Source: Ichthyophis bannanicus | Lineage: Eukaryota > Chordata > Amphibia > Gymnophiona > Ichthyophiidae | Assembly (NCBI GenBank): GCA_033557465.1 | Contig: CM066033.1 | Coordinates: forward strand, 1,245,161,523 to 1,245,225,522 | Reading direction: 5' to 3' | Length of the DNA: 64,000 nt | Part shown: positions 10,049-21,406 of the stretch, piece by piece | Layout: the number at the start of each line of letters is the position of its first letter | Numbering within the stretch: position 1 is the first letter of the stretch | Made by a program: the position numbers and the translations under genes | The notes under the pieces: model-generated | Database searches by the model: none | Seen by the model: only the letters and a program-made list of their open reading frames with translations | Told to the model about the DNA's origin: nothing

Positions 10049-10399
10049 TACTTCTACCATTTTTTTTTGAAACTTTGTTTTTATTAAGCATGTGAAAGAC
10101 AGGTTAACAGCCTACAGTGCCAGCAGATACAATTCCCCCTTCCGGCAACCCCCCACCCAGAATATACTTTGTAGTCCTGTCCCCCTTCCACAGCCAAAAG
10201 CAAACAGAAAAACCGAAGTCTTAAATAAAGAACATCTTAACCGTAAGAACATTTACAACTTTAAAAACAGGTAAAACCTTGTGCCGAGTGCCGATGCTCC
10301 TCCCCCCCCCCCAGGTCATTCATTGCCCTCCAGACCCCTGCAAGTATGGGTCCCATATCTTATGGAATTCCCACTCCTGACCCCTCAGTCTATATGTCA

Positions 10400-13300
10400 G
10401 CCGATCAAACTGAATCACCTCCTCAACTTTCCTGTGCCAATCCTCCACCACAGGCCCACCCCCCTCTTCCAGCGCCACGCTATCGCTAACTTGAGTTTCT
10501 CCTCTCTCTTCCTCTCCCACCTACCCATTCCCTCCCTTTCACCTCCCCCCAACACCCACTCCCGTGGCCCTCCTCCTATCTCCCGCGGCCCTCCTCCTGT
10601 CTCCTGTCTCCCGCTCCCCTCCCCCCTTCCGTCCCCCCATCCCCTCTTACCCCCCATCCCCTCTTACCCCCCATCCCCTCCTGCACCAGCCTCCAGAACC
10701 GCTGGATGACCCGACAGCCCCACCACTTGTGCAGAAAATCTCCCTTTTCCCCACAACCCCTCCAACACCCCGCTGCCCCCTGCCCCCCTACCCAAGCTAG
10801 CCTGCTCGGTGTAACATAGGCCCCATGTACGATTTGCAATTGTGTCTGTCTCCAAGAAGTAACCGCCGTAGTCTGGTAAATAGCCGCATATATCCTTTGC
10901 CACTGACCCTCATCCCATTCTGCCCCTACCCACTTATGCCACCGTTCCCTATGTCCCTGCCCCTCTTTATCCTCTGCTTTATCCATCAAGACCCTGTATA
11001 TCTTAGAAATGATCCCCTTATCCTTATTCCCCTGGAACCAACGCTACCTCCATCTCTGTGCTGGGCCGACTGACCAACCGTCGATTCTCCCCCGTATTAA
11101 TAAAATGCCTAATTTGAAAGTACTGGTAAAAGGGTATCTTTTTCTGTGTTCGCTTCTCCAGCTCATTGTGAGAGCACACCCCTCCGTGCTCCATACAATC
11201 CCCAAATTTTGCTATCTGCCCCTGAAGCCAATCCAACCCCCCAAAGGGAAAGAAATCGCGCACCCTGGTCCAAGCCGACACTGGGCTAGGAAACCACCTC
11301 CTACCCTCCCCCCCGCTGGTAAAGCCTCCACATGGCCCCCAAGAATGGGTGTTCTTTCCCCTTACCCCCTTGGATCCTAGCCCTCTTCTCCTCCAATCAC
11401 TGAGCCAATGACAGGGCTCCCATTAGCGTCCTTTCCAGGTCCACCCACGCCGCCTCTCCACCTCTTCGGTAGTGATCCCTCCAGGCCCTAAGGATACTTG
11501 CCTGGTAGTACCACCGCAGAGAGGGCATCCTAACTCCCTCTTTATCCTTAGCCATCCGAAGCTGACTTGCCTTAATCTTGGCCTTCTTCCCCCCCCCATA
11601 CAAATCTCCGCAGCTTCTCCTCCCATCTCCGAAGTACCCCCCCAGGGATCGCCACCGGTAGCTGCGTGAAAATATACAAGAACTTTGGCAACACACTCAT
11701 CTTAAAGGCCTCTATCCTGCCCATCCAGCTCAACTGCAAGGATTTCCAACTGTCCAATAGTTTCCCGATCTGTTCCCCCATCTTCTGATAATTAAGCTCG
11801 TAAAGCCTCCCGAGATCCTCCAATATCCGGACCCCCAAGTATTTAAAATGCCCTGGCGCCCATTTAAATGGAAAGTTCCCAAAGACCTCCCTCCTGACCC
11901 CTCCCAGGGCCATAGCCTCCGTTTTGGCCATGTTCACCTTGAAACCCGACACCTCCGCGAACCCCTCCAACTCTTCCACCAACGCCAGGACGGAGTATAC
12001 CGGGTCCACCATGAATACTAACGTGTCGTCAGCATACAACAGAATCTTATGCTCCCCCTGCCCTACCTGAACCGGTTTAATTTCCTTTCTGATCCGTATG
12101 CGAACTGCCAGCGCCTCAATCGCTATCGCAAATAGTAAGGGGGAAAGAGGGCATCCCTGCTTCGTCCCCCTCTGCAGGTCAAACCACTCCGAGCACTGCC
12201 CATTCACCAATATCCTGGCCGTCGGGTGTCTATAAAGGGCCCTTACCCCCTGCACAGAGCTCTCACCCAGCCCCATCTTGTCCATTATAGCGAACAGAAA
12301 CTCCCACTCCACCCGATCAAAAGCCTTCTCTGCGTCCAAGGCGACGCACACTGCTGGTATTCGTGCCTCTTTCACATAGTGGAGAAGCCCCACCGTCCGC
12401 CTTATATTGTCCGTTATTACTCTCCCCTGTATAAAACCGGTCTGGTCAGGGTGGATCAAGTCCGGGAGGATCCCCTCCAACCTCCCTGCCAACACCCTAG
12501 CATATAATTTCGCATCACAGTTAATCAACGCGATTGGTCTATATTTCTCACATCTGTCCGGGTCTCTGCCTTCCTTAGGCAGGACCACCACATTCGCTTG
12601 GGACATCGTCCCCGGCAGCGTCCGCCCCCCTCAGAAACCCAGTGAACAGCCTGGCCAAAAGCGGCACCACCTCTTTCCTCATCACGTGGAAATACTCCGC
12701 AGGGTATCTGTCCTCCCCTGCCGCCTTCCCCCTAGGAAGCCGCCGGATTTCCCGCAGGACCTCCCCCACCTCAATAGGCCGCCCAAGCCAGTTCGCCTGA
12801 TCCTCACTAACCCTTGGGATGTTCATCCCTTCTAGGTAGTCCGCTATTTTCTCCCGGCAGGCCTCTTTCTGTCCCGCATACAACTTCTCATAAAACCTCC
12901 GAAAGGCCCTACCTATCCCCTGGCTATCCGCCACCCTTTCCACTCTCTCATTCCTTACTTCCGCCACAATCCTGCTTTCCCGCCGTTGCTTGAGCTGCCG
13001 TGCAAGCAGCTTCCCTGCCTTGTTCCCTCCTTCCATAAAATTTCTCTTGGACGCCCGCATCAACTTCTCCAACTCTTCCAAATCCAACCTGTTCACTCTC
13101 GCCCTAAGCATAGCTGCCCGTATACGGGCTGCCTTGGAACCAGTCTTGCTATGTTCCCCCTGCGCCTCTTCCAACTCCTTCATCATCGCCCGTCTCTGTT
13201 CCTCCCTCTCTCTTTTCTCTGACTCCCCATCTGCATCATCAGCCCTCTCATAATACGCTTTCCCACTATCCCAGACCGTGGCATCCGATACCTCCCCATT

Positions 13301-14158
13301 GTCATTCCACTCCAGAAACTCCCTCCAGGCCCTCTTAAGCCACACTTTTCCCTCCTCTGACTGAATCAAGGCTATATTTCCCCTCCACCCCCCCTTCTGC
13401 CCCTCTTCCCCTCCCCCTCCGGGCTTCCATTCCCCTGTAACCATACCGTGATCCGAGATAAGCACTGGATGCAATTGCACATTCCCCAGGGCTCCCAACT
13501 GTCCCTTCCTCCCGAAGAACATGTCAATCCTTGAATAACTCCCCAATCTGGGTGTGTAACAGGTAAACCCCCTCTTCCCAGGATTCTCCCACCGCCATAT
13601 GTCTACCAACCCCCAGTCCGCCATGCATTTCCTCAACTCCTTCCCCTCCCGTCGATGCTTCTCCCTCTGATAATTAGACCGATCCTCTGGGCCCACCACA
13701 CAGTTCATATCACCCCCAATGATCCACTCCCCCCGGGCATGTTTTTCAAAATCCTGCAGTGCCTTCCTGAAGAAAGACCCCTTCGGCCCATTGGGTGCAT
13801 ACAAATTCAAAAAGGACACCTCCTTCTAATCCACCTTTCCCACCACCCAGACTACCCTCCCCATCTTATCCCCCCCCCCCGAAGCGTATGGAACAAACTT
13901 CAACCTCTTGTGCACTAAAATCACCACTCCCCTCTTTTTAGAATTGTACGGCGCTCCAAACAGTTGCTCAAACCCTTGGGCCTTTAATTTGACCTGCTCC
14001 TCCTCTATTAAGTGAGTCTCCTGCAGCATGGCTACCTCAATCTTGTTCTTGGCCAGCTGCGTGAGAATCTTCTTCCGCTTGATAGGACCATTAATCCCCC
14101 GTACATTATACGATGCAATTTTATGTCCCCCCATCATAAATGTATCTCTTCCGTCCAC
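10400..14158 (-). pseudogene. L1-A ORF2 (endonuclease-RT-Cys domain), frameshifted
   Basis: Reading down from 14158: an APE endonuclease (KIASYNVRGINGP at the N terminus, MLQETHL, GGDMNCV, RIDMFF, ISDHGMV), then a linker, then an L1-clade RT (YRPIALINCDAKL, ALDAEKAFDRVEW, QGCPLSPLLF, the catalytic LLYADDTL near 12035) and a thumb. A C-terminal CWRGCGEKGDFLHKWW cysteine motif lies near 10760. Lesions: TAG at about 13823 between ASYN-containing and later EN, a frameshift near 12610 just before the RT fingers, and shifts at the C-rich tract near 11590 and further 3'. The product would nick target DNA and prime reverse transcription there. Confidence 0.85.
10500..10690. repeat. Pyrimidine-rich tract with short tandem copies
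   Basis: C/T-only stretches include three near-identical copies of a roughly 17-base CCCCTCTTACCCCCCAT unit at about 10640-10680. It lies inside the distal ORF2 of L1-A, so on the sense strand it is a G-rich expansion that helped destroy the reading frame. Confidence 0.6.
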
Positions 14159-14541
14159 CTCCCCTCTCTGCTTCCAGCCCCCAGAGACAGCATCAGCCCC
14201 GGCACCCCCTCAGCACACACAACTTGCACCAACCAAATCCCCCCAAACTGTTCAATCACCCCCCGCCCGTCACATTTTTGTTGTTTACGGACTTCCATTA
14301 GCCCCTCTCCTTCCCACTCCAACCGCTCCCCTCCCCCCGCACCTGTCTCCTCCTTGTATTCCCCCTTCCCTCTCGACCCCCCCTCTTCCTCCCATCCCCT
14401 TACCCCCGTATACCGCTACCCCTACTTCACAAAGACATAATCAACAAGCCCCCCTAATCCCTTAGTGGAAACCGAACAAGCATATCAAGCAATTCCCACT
14501 TATCAAACCTCCAACCCCTCCCTGTAACAGTCCAGTACAGC

Positions 14542-15503
14542 TCATATCTTCTCTTCACTCTCCGGGGCTCTGCCTCCCTCCGACCTCGCCGGATGCTGGT
14601 CCCCCTCTCCATTCGAGCATACCGTTCTCTCCCTAGGCGAGCTCTTCTGGGACTTTAGGTATTTCTCCAGCATATCTTTGGAGGCGAACAACCGCCGCAC
14701 TCCATTCACCAGCATCATTATCCTGGCCGGGTACCATATCGCAATCTGTACCCCTTGTTTCGCCAACTGGTCTCTCAACCGCAACAGATCCTTCCGCCTC
14801 TTCACTGTCTCAGAGGCCAAATCTGGGAAGACATACACAGTCCAGACTTTATACTGTACACTCTTAGTTCTCCGCGCTGCTCTGATTACATGTTCCCAGT
14901 CCTGAAACTGCAGCATTTTAACTATGATAGCACGTGGGTTTCCTCCCCTCTCTGGTCTAGGCCGCAGTTCTCTGTGTGCCCTCTCAATTTCAAACTGCGG
15001 CTTCAAGGGAGGGTCTGGGAAGCAGGTAGATAACAGATCTTTTGCAAAAAGGATCACATCGTCCCCTTCCGCCCCCCTCAGGGACACCGAAAATGCGCAA
15101 GTTGGAGCGTTGGTCTCTATTCTCCATGTCCTCCGTTTTGGCGTGCAGCCAACTTAGTTGCTGTTGCAGCGAGCTCACCACGCGGTCCGTCAAGGCCTGG
15201 GCATCCTCAGTCTGGCTCACTCTACTTTCCACTTCCTCCAGATGCTGCCCGATCGTCGCAAATTTCTCCTCCAGCCGCCCACATACTCGGTCCACAATCT
15301 CCTCCTTCGATTCTCGGAGGATCGCTGCCAAATCTGCATGCTGCAGGTCTTCTCCCTCCTCCCCACCAACCTCCTCAGAGCTGCTCGGGGACACCGGCGC
15401 CGACTGCGCACCCACACTCGCCGCCACTTTTTCCTCCACTCACCTTTGCCGCATACAATTCTTTAATGGTGGAGCCCGGCTTGATCTTCACCACCTTCGG
15501 CAT
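14542..15503 (-). pseudogene. L1-A ORF1 protein, two frameshifts
   Basis: ATG at 15503 starts MPKVVKIKPGSTIKELY. The frame shifts near 15440 into an acidic serine-rich segment, then a coiled coil (about 15350-15180, heptads around LEEKFATIGQHLEEVESRV) and ENRDQRSNLRIFGVPE, the start of the RRM. A second shift near 15050 leads to the C-terminal domain with IERAHREL, PRAIIVKMLQF and a long basic helix, ending at 14542. This is the full L1 ORF1p order: coiled coil, RRM, CTD. It would form trimeric RNA-binding particles if intact. Confidence 0.82.
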
Positions 15504-15525
15504 TTTTACCGTACTTCTACCATTT

Positions 15526-15957
15526 AAAGTCCTCTTTTATTTATTTATTTTTTTAAGTGATCATGAGCCCAACATAAATCTAACAGTAAAAACAATCCAT
15601 AGGAAATAGCCAAAAAATGCCAACTATGACCTGTTATGTTTCAAAAGGGTAATACGCTATTCTGCTTCAGGGCTTTAGCTTTTCCATAAGCAATAATTTA
15701 TCTGATCAGCAAGGCATCATCCAACTCATCATGTCATTCCTTCCATGAGCTGTCTGGCTGATTAAAAAAATAGCCGCGGTGTTCTTTCATACAGATTTTA
15801 ACTCTATCCACATCAACTTTGAATGGTCAATCCACCGAGGACGACATTCACAATGGACACCAGACAACAGACCAAGAAGATCTACCATGTCACTCTATCA
15901 GTTCCTTCTATTTATAAGAAAAAGTTCCCAATTTTGTGAATGGTTGAGCATTCAAAC
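15526..15957 (-). other. Probable 3' UTR of the Penelope-like element
   Basis: No coding frame. On the minus strand it contains AAAGCCCTGAAGCAGAATAG followed shortly by CCTTTTGAAACATAAC, resembling the 'GCCCTGA-GAAGCA ... GAAAC' block often seen downstream of Penelope GIY-YIG domains. It lies 3' of the Penelope-like coding region (16717-18507 minus) once the intervening SINE and L2 insertions are discounted. Inference from motif resemblance and position. Confidence 0.45.
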
Positions 15958-16007
15958 TTGGAGTGGAGAGTGGAGTGGAGGTGGAGAGTGGAGTGGAGTG
16001 GAGTAGT
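15958..16007 (+). repeat. GGAGT-based minisatellite
   Basis: About 50 bases of imperfect GGAGTGGAGA/GGAGT units immediately upstream of the SINE promoter, probably an expansion of the SINE's own 5' end. Confidence 0.7.
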
Positions 16008-16274
16008 GGTTGGGGCAAGGTACTTCAGGCCGGAAGGTCGGGGGTTCAAATCCCACTAGAGGACAGCAACCTTGGGCCGGAAGGATTGGGGTTTCTAGTC
16101 CCACAGGTGCTCCTTGTGGTCTTGGGCAAGCCACTTAACCCTCCATAGCCCATGTTCCCTGTAAAATAGTTATCTCCAAGTTATAATGCCCTGTTCAATG
16201 TAATTTCAGTTTGTTCAATGTAAACCGCACTGATGCAGAATAGCGTGGTATATAAGAGAATGTAAATTTAAAAA
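16000..16274 (+). mobile_element. tRNA-derived SINE with MIR-like core and L2-type tail
   Basis: A pol III-like A box (GTAGTGGTTGGGGCAAGG, 16003-16020) and B box (GGTTCAAATCC, 16043-16053) mark a tRNA-derived head. A second, partial copy of the head (GGGCCGGAAGG) follows. The core contains CTTGGGCAAGCCACTTAACC, close to the CORE/MIR consensus. The 3' part (16195-16260) is the L2-type tail with GTAAACCGC...GCGTGGTATATAAG and an A-rich end. The tail would let the L2 reverse transcriptase mobilise it. Confidence 0.72.
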
Positions 16275-16279
16275 AAAAA

Positions 16280-16716
16280 CCTGTATGCACCACCTCTCTG
16301 GAATACTCCCCCCCCCCCCCCCAATCTGTGCCATCTATCTATATTCAGAAAACTTCTGAAGACACATCTGTTTCAGCTATATTATGAGCACGTAATGTAG
16401 AACACTCACACTACCGAATCCCTTCAGCCAAACCCTCATATCTGCCATGAAGCTCTATATTTATTCATTATATAACTTTAATGTATATAGTTCTCTGTTG
16501 CGACCTAAGTTATACCAACCCAAATATTTTACACTGTTAACCTCTAATACAATTGATTCTCTAAACTTGTTCTATGTAATTATTTTTGTTCCCCAAGAGT
16601 GTGCTATGGAAGTTGTTGGTGTTTTCAAAACTTGTTCTATGTAATTTCTGTTCTTGTTATTTTAAATCGCACTGAATGTGAAATAGCGCAGTATACAAAA
16701 CTAAATAAATAAACCT
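16280..16716 (+). mobile_element. L2-type LINE 3' fragment
   Basis: It begins in the C-terminal coding end (CTCTGGAATACTCCC, 'LWNTPP', then 'FRKLLKTHLFQL'-like reading with shifts near 16345), interrupted by a C16 tract at 16309-16322. A 3' UTR follows, with ATCGCACTGAATGTGAAATA and a GCGCAGTATACAAAACTAAATAAATAAA-type end split over 16660-16712. Strongly 5'-truncated. Confidence 0.6.
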
Positions 16717-16839
16717 ATGCCAAGGTATTCCAATCGATCTGTAAATTTAAACCCTTAGGGTGAAGTGTTTCTAAGGTAAATATCCAAAATTGTTCACGAT
16801 AATTCAATTTTTCTTCTCTGTTTCCTCCTCTCCATTGCT

Positions 16840-16854
16840 GGGGTATATAATCTA
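16840..16854 (+). repeat. 15-base direct repeat flanking the fold-back insertion, left copy
   Basis: GGGGTATATAATCTA is repeated exactly at 17108-17122. Removing 16855-17122 restores the Penelope C-terminal reading HVLDYIPQQWRGG, so the pair behaves as a target-site duplication. Confidence 0.65.
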
Positions 16855-16890
16855 TAGACTGAAAAACTGTGAATGCTATCCCACTATTAT

Positions 16891-17109
16891 CCACAACCTA
16901 TAAAGAGATAGTCAACTACCCTTTTAAAAATAGCCCTATAATTCAGTATCCTTTTAAACCCAATATTTTTGTCAGATTGTTTGTCTTGTAAGTAGGGACT
17001 TCCCCCTCTCACAAGACAAACGATCCGACAAAAATATTGGGTTTAAAAGGATACTGAATTATAGGGCTATTTTTAAAAGGGTAGTTGACTATCTCTTTAT
17101 AGGTTGTGG
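16891..17109. mobile_element. Fold-back (MITE-like) element, 219 bp
   Basis: The left arm, starting CCACAACCTATAAAGAGATA at 16891, and the right arm, ending at 17109 with its reverse complement, match almost perfectly over about 100 bases. They are separated by a loop of only about a dozen bases near 17000-17010. No coding capacity. It sits in the Penelope-like GIY-YIG region. A 35-base stretch (16855-16890) lies between the left direct repeat and the left arm, so the true insertion may be asymmetric. It could be a MITE of an unidentified transposon or an inverted duplication formed on insertion. Confidence 0.7.
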
Positions 17110-18930
17110 GGTATATAATCTAGCACATGCCAAGTTAAATCGGAAAATGAATGATTATAAACCAAGCACTGATCTACCATTGGTACAGAAGTGTTCTTCA
17201 TATTTAAATGAGACTTATGTTCACACAGCCACTTCATTATAGACCGTTTTGTATGCCCAAAGTATGTTTTTCCACATGGACAATTAATGGCATATACAAC
17301 AAATGCCATTTGGCAAGAGGTTTTCCATTGAGACTGAGCAAACCCATACCGTCCCTTCAATTGTTGAACAAAAGTCACAATGGCCACAAACATAATGACC
17401 CAAAGGCTCTTCCACTGAAGTCATTGGTATATCCCAAATCACCGACTTTGTTACAAAATCAGCAGTACTTCAGCCCCTACAATATGCCACGATCGGGCGA
17501 TCCACAAAACACACGTGATTGCAAGATATTTCAATACTTATAAAGTATTGCTGCTATCATTGGAGCTTTCACAGTAAATGGTAACACATATACTAGGGGT
17601 GCCCCCTCATTAACCTTTTTATGTATACTATTAGAGGGTAATAAAAGATATTCCCGTTGTGCATGTAAGCCCCTTTTGTAAGCTTTTTGAACAACGTGGT
17701 TAGGGTATCCATATCTCTATATTTTATAATATACGTCTGAGCCTGTAATTGATTATCTTCTTTAGTCATACACATCCGTCGAAGTCTTAAAAACTGACTT
17801 ACTGGAAGGCCTTGTTTTAATTTCAATGGATGGTGACTTGAAAAATTAAGTAAATTGTTTCTTTCAACTGACTTTTGATACAGAGTGGTATTTAACTCGG
17901 CTTCAGTTTTCTCCACCATGATATCTAAAAATGGAATACAAAACAAATAGCTAGAGCATTGAAATTGCAAGTTCACTTTACAGGAATTCAGCCACATAAC
18001 AACCTTCTGTAAGGATCCTGCTGTCCCATGCCAAATGCAAAAGACATACAAATATCTTTTCCAAATCCTGATGGATGACATCCAGTGGGAACTGTAAGGA
18101 CACCACTCTTGAAAATCGGCCACTTACAACGTACCTCTAGTGGGTGCTACCGTGGTTCCCATTGCAACGCCATACATTTGATGATAAAAATAATTTTTGG
18201 TAAGAATCATATGCAGGAGCTGAAGGACAAAGTCTTTTGGTATCCGAGAAGATAAATTCTCCCCCCACTCCAAAGAAGCTACAACTGCAAGAGCCTCCTC
18301 TTGTTCAACATTTGTATACAGAGATTTAATAGCAGAAGTTACCAATAAATCATCCTATTCGATGTGATGAAACAAGGACAAAATAGCATTTGAGTCATAT
18401 CCCTTACACAAGACCTTGCTTGGCAAGCTAAAGGATTAAGAATTGTATCAACAAAAATTGACAAAGGTTACAAATCGATCCAGAGACTCCACAGCCTTTC
18501 TATTGCCTGGTTTGTTTTTTTCCTAATATAGATTTTAACTGTTGGATATTAATTCATTTTAGGAATATTATGATTGCCTACGTTCCTTGCATAGCTTTTA
18601 AATCAGATATCTGAGTATGCCCTCAGTTCTTGTAAGGCCTACTGGCCAGGGACACTTAGGTTCCCACCCACCCCACCCCTCACTCCACCCATCCTGGTAC
18701 TGCATTGCCTATATAGTCATCATATATGTTGACATCTGTCCTTTTTAATTAGGTGTTACACCCACCTTTTTTCCTTCTCCCAGGACCACTTAATCAGCAT
18801 GTTGTGTATTCAGTGCAATAACTGTGGTGCCTTCATTCTGAGAAGAATCATTTGGAACCTTGCCCTAGATGCCTCAAGTTAGCTGCTATGCATAAAGAAT
18901 TTACTCTATTAAGGGAAGAACTAGAAACAT

Positions 18931-21406
18931 AGGCCATGTGGTCTTTTTCTGTCATCATGTTTCTATCTAGTCTGTCCTTCCATATCAACAACTACAACAG
19001 TCCACTTTTTACCTTTAGAGATCCTCTGTGTTGGTCCCATGCTTTTTTGGATTCAGTTACTGTCCTCATCTCTACCACCTCCACTGGGAGACTATTCCAC
19101 GGATCCACTACTCTTTCCGTAAAGAAATATTTCCGCATATCACTCCTGAATCTATCTCCCTTCACCCTCATCCCATGTTCCCTCATAGCAGAACTTGCTT
19201 TCAATTGAAAGAGGCTCTCTCCCTGAACATTTATGCCACGGAGGTATTTAAACATCTCAATCATATCACCTCTATCCCGCCTTTCCTCTAAGGTGTACAT
19301 ATTAAGATTCTTAAGTCTGTCCTCATATGCTTTATAATGAAGCCCACTAATCATTTTAGTAGCCACCCTCTGCACTGACTCCATCCTGTTCACATCCTTT
19401 TGAAGGTGCTGTCTCCAGAATTGCACACTATACTCCAAATGAGGTCGCACCAAAGACTTATACAGAGGCATTATCACCTCCTTTTTTCTGCTAGCCATTC
19501 CTCTCTGTATGCACCCAAGCATCCTTCTAGCTTTTGCCGTCGCCTTTTCTACCTGTTCAGCTACTTTAAGATCATCAGACACAACCACGCCTAGGTCCCG
19601 CTCTTCTTTAGTGGACAAAAGTACTTCACCTCCTATACTGTATTGCTCCCTTGGATTGCTGCAGCCCAAATGCATGACCTTACATTTTTTAACATTAAAT
19701 CCCAGCTGCCAAATTCTAGACCATTCTTCAAGCTTAGCTAGATCCCTCCTCATGTTATCTACACCTTCCTGGGTGTCTACTCTATTGCAGATTTTGGTAT
19801 CATCTGCAAAGAGGCAAACCTTACCCGACAGCCCTTCCGCTATATCACTAACAAAGATGTTAAAAAGAATCGGACCAAGGACAGATCCCTGGGGCACACC
19901 ACTGGTAACATCCTTCTCCTCAGAGTGAGCTCCATTTACTTGTACTCTTTGTCGCCTCCCACCCAACCAATTTCTAACCCAAGCAGTAACTTTAGGATCC
20001 ATCCCTAGGGTGCTCAGTTTGTTTATAAGTCGCCTGTGAGGAACAGTGTCAAAGGCTTTACTGAAATCTAAATACACCACATCTAGAGCTCTCCCTCGGT
20101 CCAACTCCCTGGTCACCCAGTCAAAGAAATCAATCAGATTTGTCTGACAAGACCTGCCTCTGGTGAATCCATGCTGCCTCGGATTCTGTAATCCGCTGGA
20201 CTCCAGAAACCTCACTATTTTCTCTTTCAGCAGCGTTTCCAATATTTTACTCACCACCGAAGTTAAACTAACCGGCCTGTAGTTTTCAACCACATCCTTA
20301 CTTCCGCTTTTGTGTAAAGGCACCACATGAGCCTCTCTCCAGTCCTTTGGCACCACTCCCGACTCTGAGGCATTGAAAAGGTCAGTCAGTGGAGTTGCTA
20401 GAACATCCCCAAGTTCCCTCAGTATTCTAGTGTGTATCCCATCCGGTCCCATCGCTTTGTCTACTTTAAGTTGAGCTAGTTTCTCACGAACACAGTCTTC
20501 TGAAAATTGTTCAAGATGTCCCTCGCTTCTGTTCCTATTTGTGGGTGTTTTCTGAGGTCTTGCTCCTGGTTCTTCATCTGTGAACACAGAACAAAAATAT
20601 TTGTTAAGCAATTCCGCTTTATCCTTATCAGCTTCTACATATTCCCCCCCCCTGCACCCTTGAGTCTGACAATACCACTCTTGCCCTTCCTCTTCTCACT
20701 AATATATCTGAAAAATGTCTTATCCCCCCATTTTATTGCATTGGCTATTTCCTCCTCCTTTTGAATCTTTGCCTTCTTGACTACTTTGCTAGCTTCTCTA
20801 AGTTTTTCCAAATACAGACGCCTGTCTTCCTCTCTCTGTGATCTCTTGTATTTCATGAAGGCCTCCCTCTTTTTCTTCACTTTTTCAGCTACTTCTTTCG
20901 AAAACCATAGCGGTCTCCTTTTCCTTTTGTCTTTATTTACTATTTTAACAAAAAGGTTGGTTGCCCTTAAAATACCCCCTTTCAATTTTGCCCACTGTAT
21001 TTCTACATCCCCCAGCTGTTCCCATCCCACTAATGACTCCCTGAGGTATTGGCCCATCTTCGCAAAGTTATTCTTCCTAAAGTCTAAGATCCTCACCTTG
21101 GAATGGATTCTAACAGCCGAAGTCCTAATACTGAACCACACCATCTGGTGATCACTGGATGCAAAATGATCTCCCACTACAACATCAGAAACACTTTCAC
21201 CATTGGTAAGCACCAAGTCCAGTATGGTCCCTTCACGTGTGGGGTCTGTTACCAATTGCCTGAATAGTTCTGCCTGTAGAGAATCCAGGATCTCCTTACT
21301 TCTAGATACTGCATCAGGAATGTGCCAATCAACATCTGGCATATTGAAATCTCCTATCAGTAGCACTTCCCCTTTCCTGCAATGAAACTCAGCTCTTCTA
21401 GGATAC
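18931..21406 (-). mobile_element. CR1-C: 5'-truncated CR1 inserted in CR1-B ORF1
   Basis: It is flanked by AAACAT at 18925-18930 and 21407-21412. The sense strand runs from the endonuclease (21406) through RT to the 3' UTR (about 18970). The final 36 bases (18931-18966) are inverted relative to the rest: they read as the family's terminal sequence on the plus strand, as can be seen by comparison with CR1-F at about 45475-45530. The RT frame is one of the best preserved in the window. Confidence 0.82.
18992..21406 (-). pseudogene. CR1-C ORF2 (endonuclease C-part and reverse transcriptase)
   Basis: The endonuclease portion (21406-20635) has LLIGDFNMPDVDW, ILDLVLTNG and ASSDHQMVWF. A frameshift at the C-tract near 20646 separates it from a 539-codon RT frame (20611-18992) with [25 protein letters not shown], the YLDFSKAFDTVPH motif, [11 protein letters not shown], the catalytic LFADDTKI near 19800, and a thumb with VIMPLYKSLVRPHLEY. 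The RT catalytic residues are intact. The N-terminal half of the endonuclease is missing through 5' truncation. Confidence 0.85.

Larger units (their letters stand above)
10063..15511 (-). mobile_element. L1-A: L1-clade LINE lacking only its 5' UTR
   Basis: The 5.4 kb minus-strand insertion starts about 8 bases upstream of the ORF1 ATG (15501-15503), contains ORF1 and ORF2 pseudogenes and ends in an A-tract (plus-strand T-run at 10061-10068). It is flanked by the exact duplication TACTTCTACCATTT at 10049-10062 and 15512-15525. The clean duplication and long open stretches suggest this is one of the younger insertions here. Both ORFs are broken by a few frameshifts and one in-frame TAG, so it is inactive. 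Confidence 0.88.
16717..18507 (-). pseudogene. Penelope-like element, 3' coding half (RT end and GIY-YIG domain)
   Basis: Minus-strand reading from 18507: LDRFV, then KSLYTNVEQEEAL near 18325 (Penelope RT motif), a GVAMGTTVAP motif near 18165, then FCIPFLDIMVE near 17940. The distal frame (17393-17097) carries VVYAINCPCGKTYFGHTKR, a GIY-YIG endonuclease with the Cys pair typical of Penelope-like elements. The last residues (QFWIFTLETLHPKG) are at about 16790-16750. The fold-back element at 16891-17109 interrupts the GIY-YIG region. Several frameshifts are present. The 5' half continues at 25346. Confidence 0.82.

Noticed and set aside
11009..15527. Numerous proline-rich plus-strand frames of 80-160 codons
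   Set aside because: All are antisense to L1-A ORF1 and ORF2; their composition follows from the G-rich sense strand.
16003..16080. Functional tRNA gene
   Set aside because: A and B boxes are present but no cloverleaf can be completed, and the sequence continues into a SINE core and tail.
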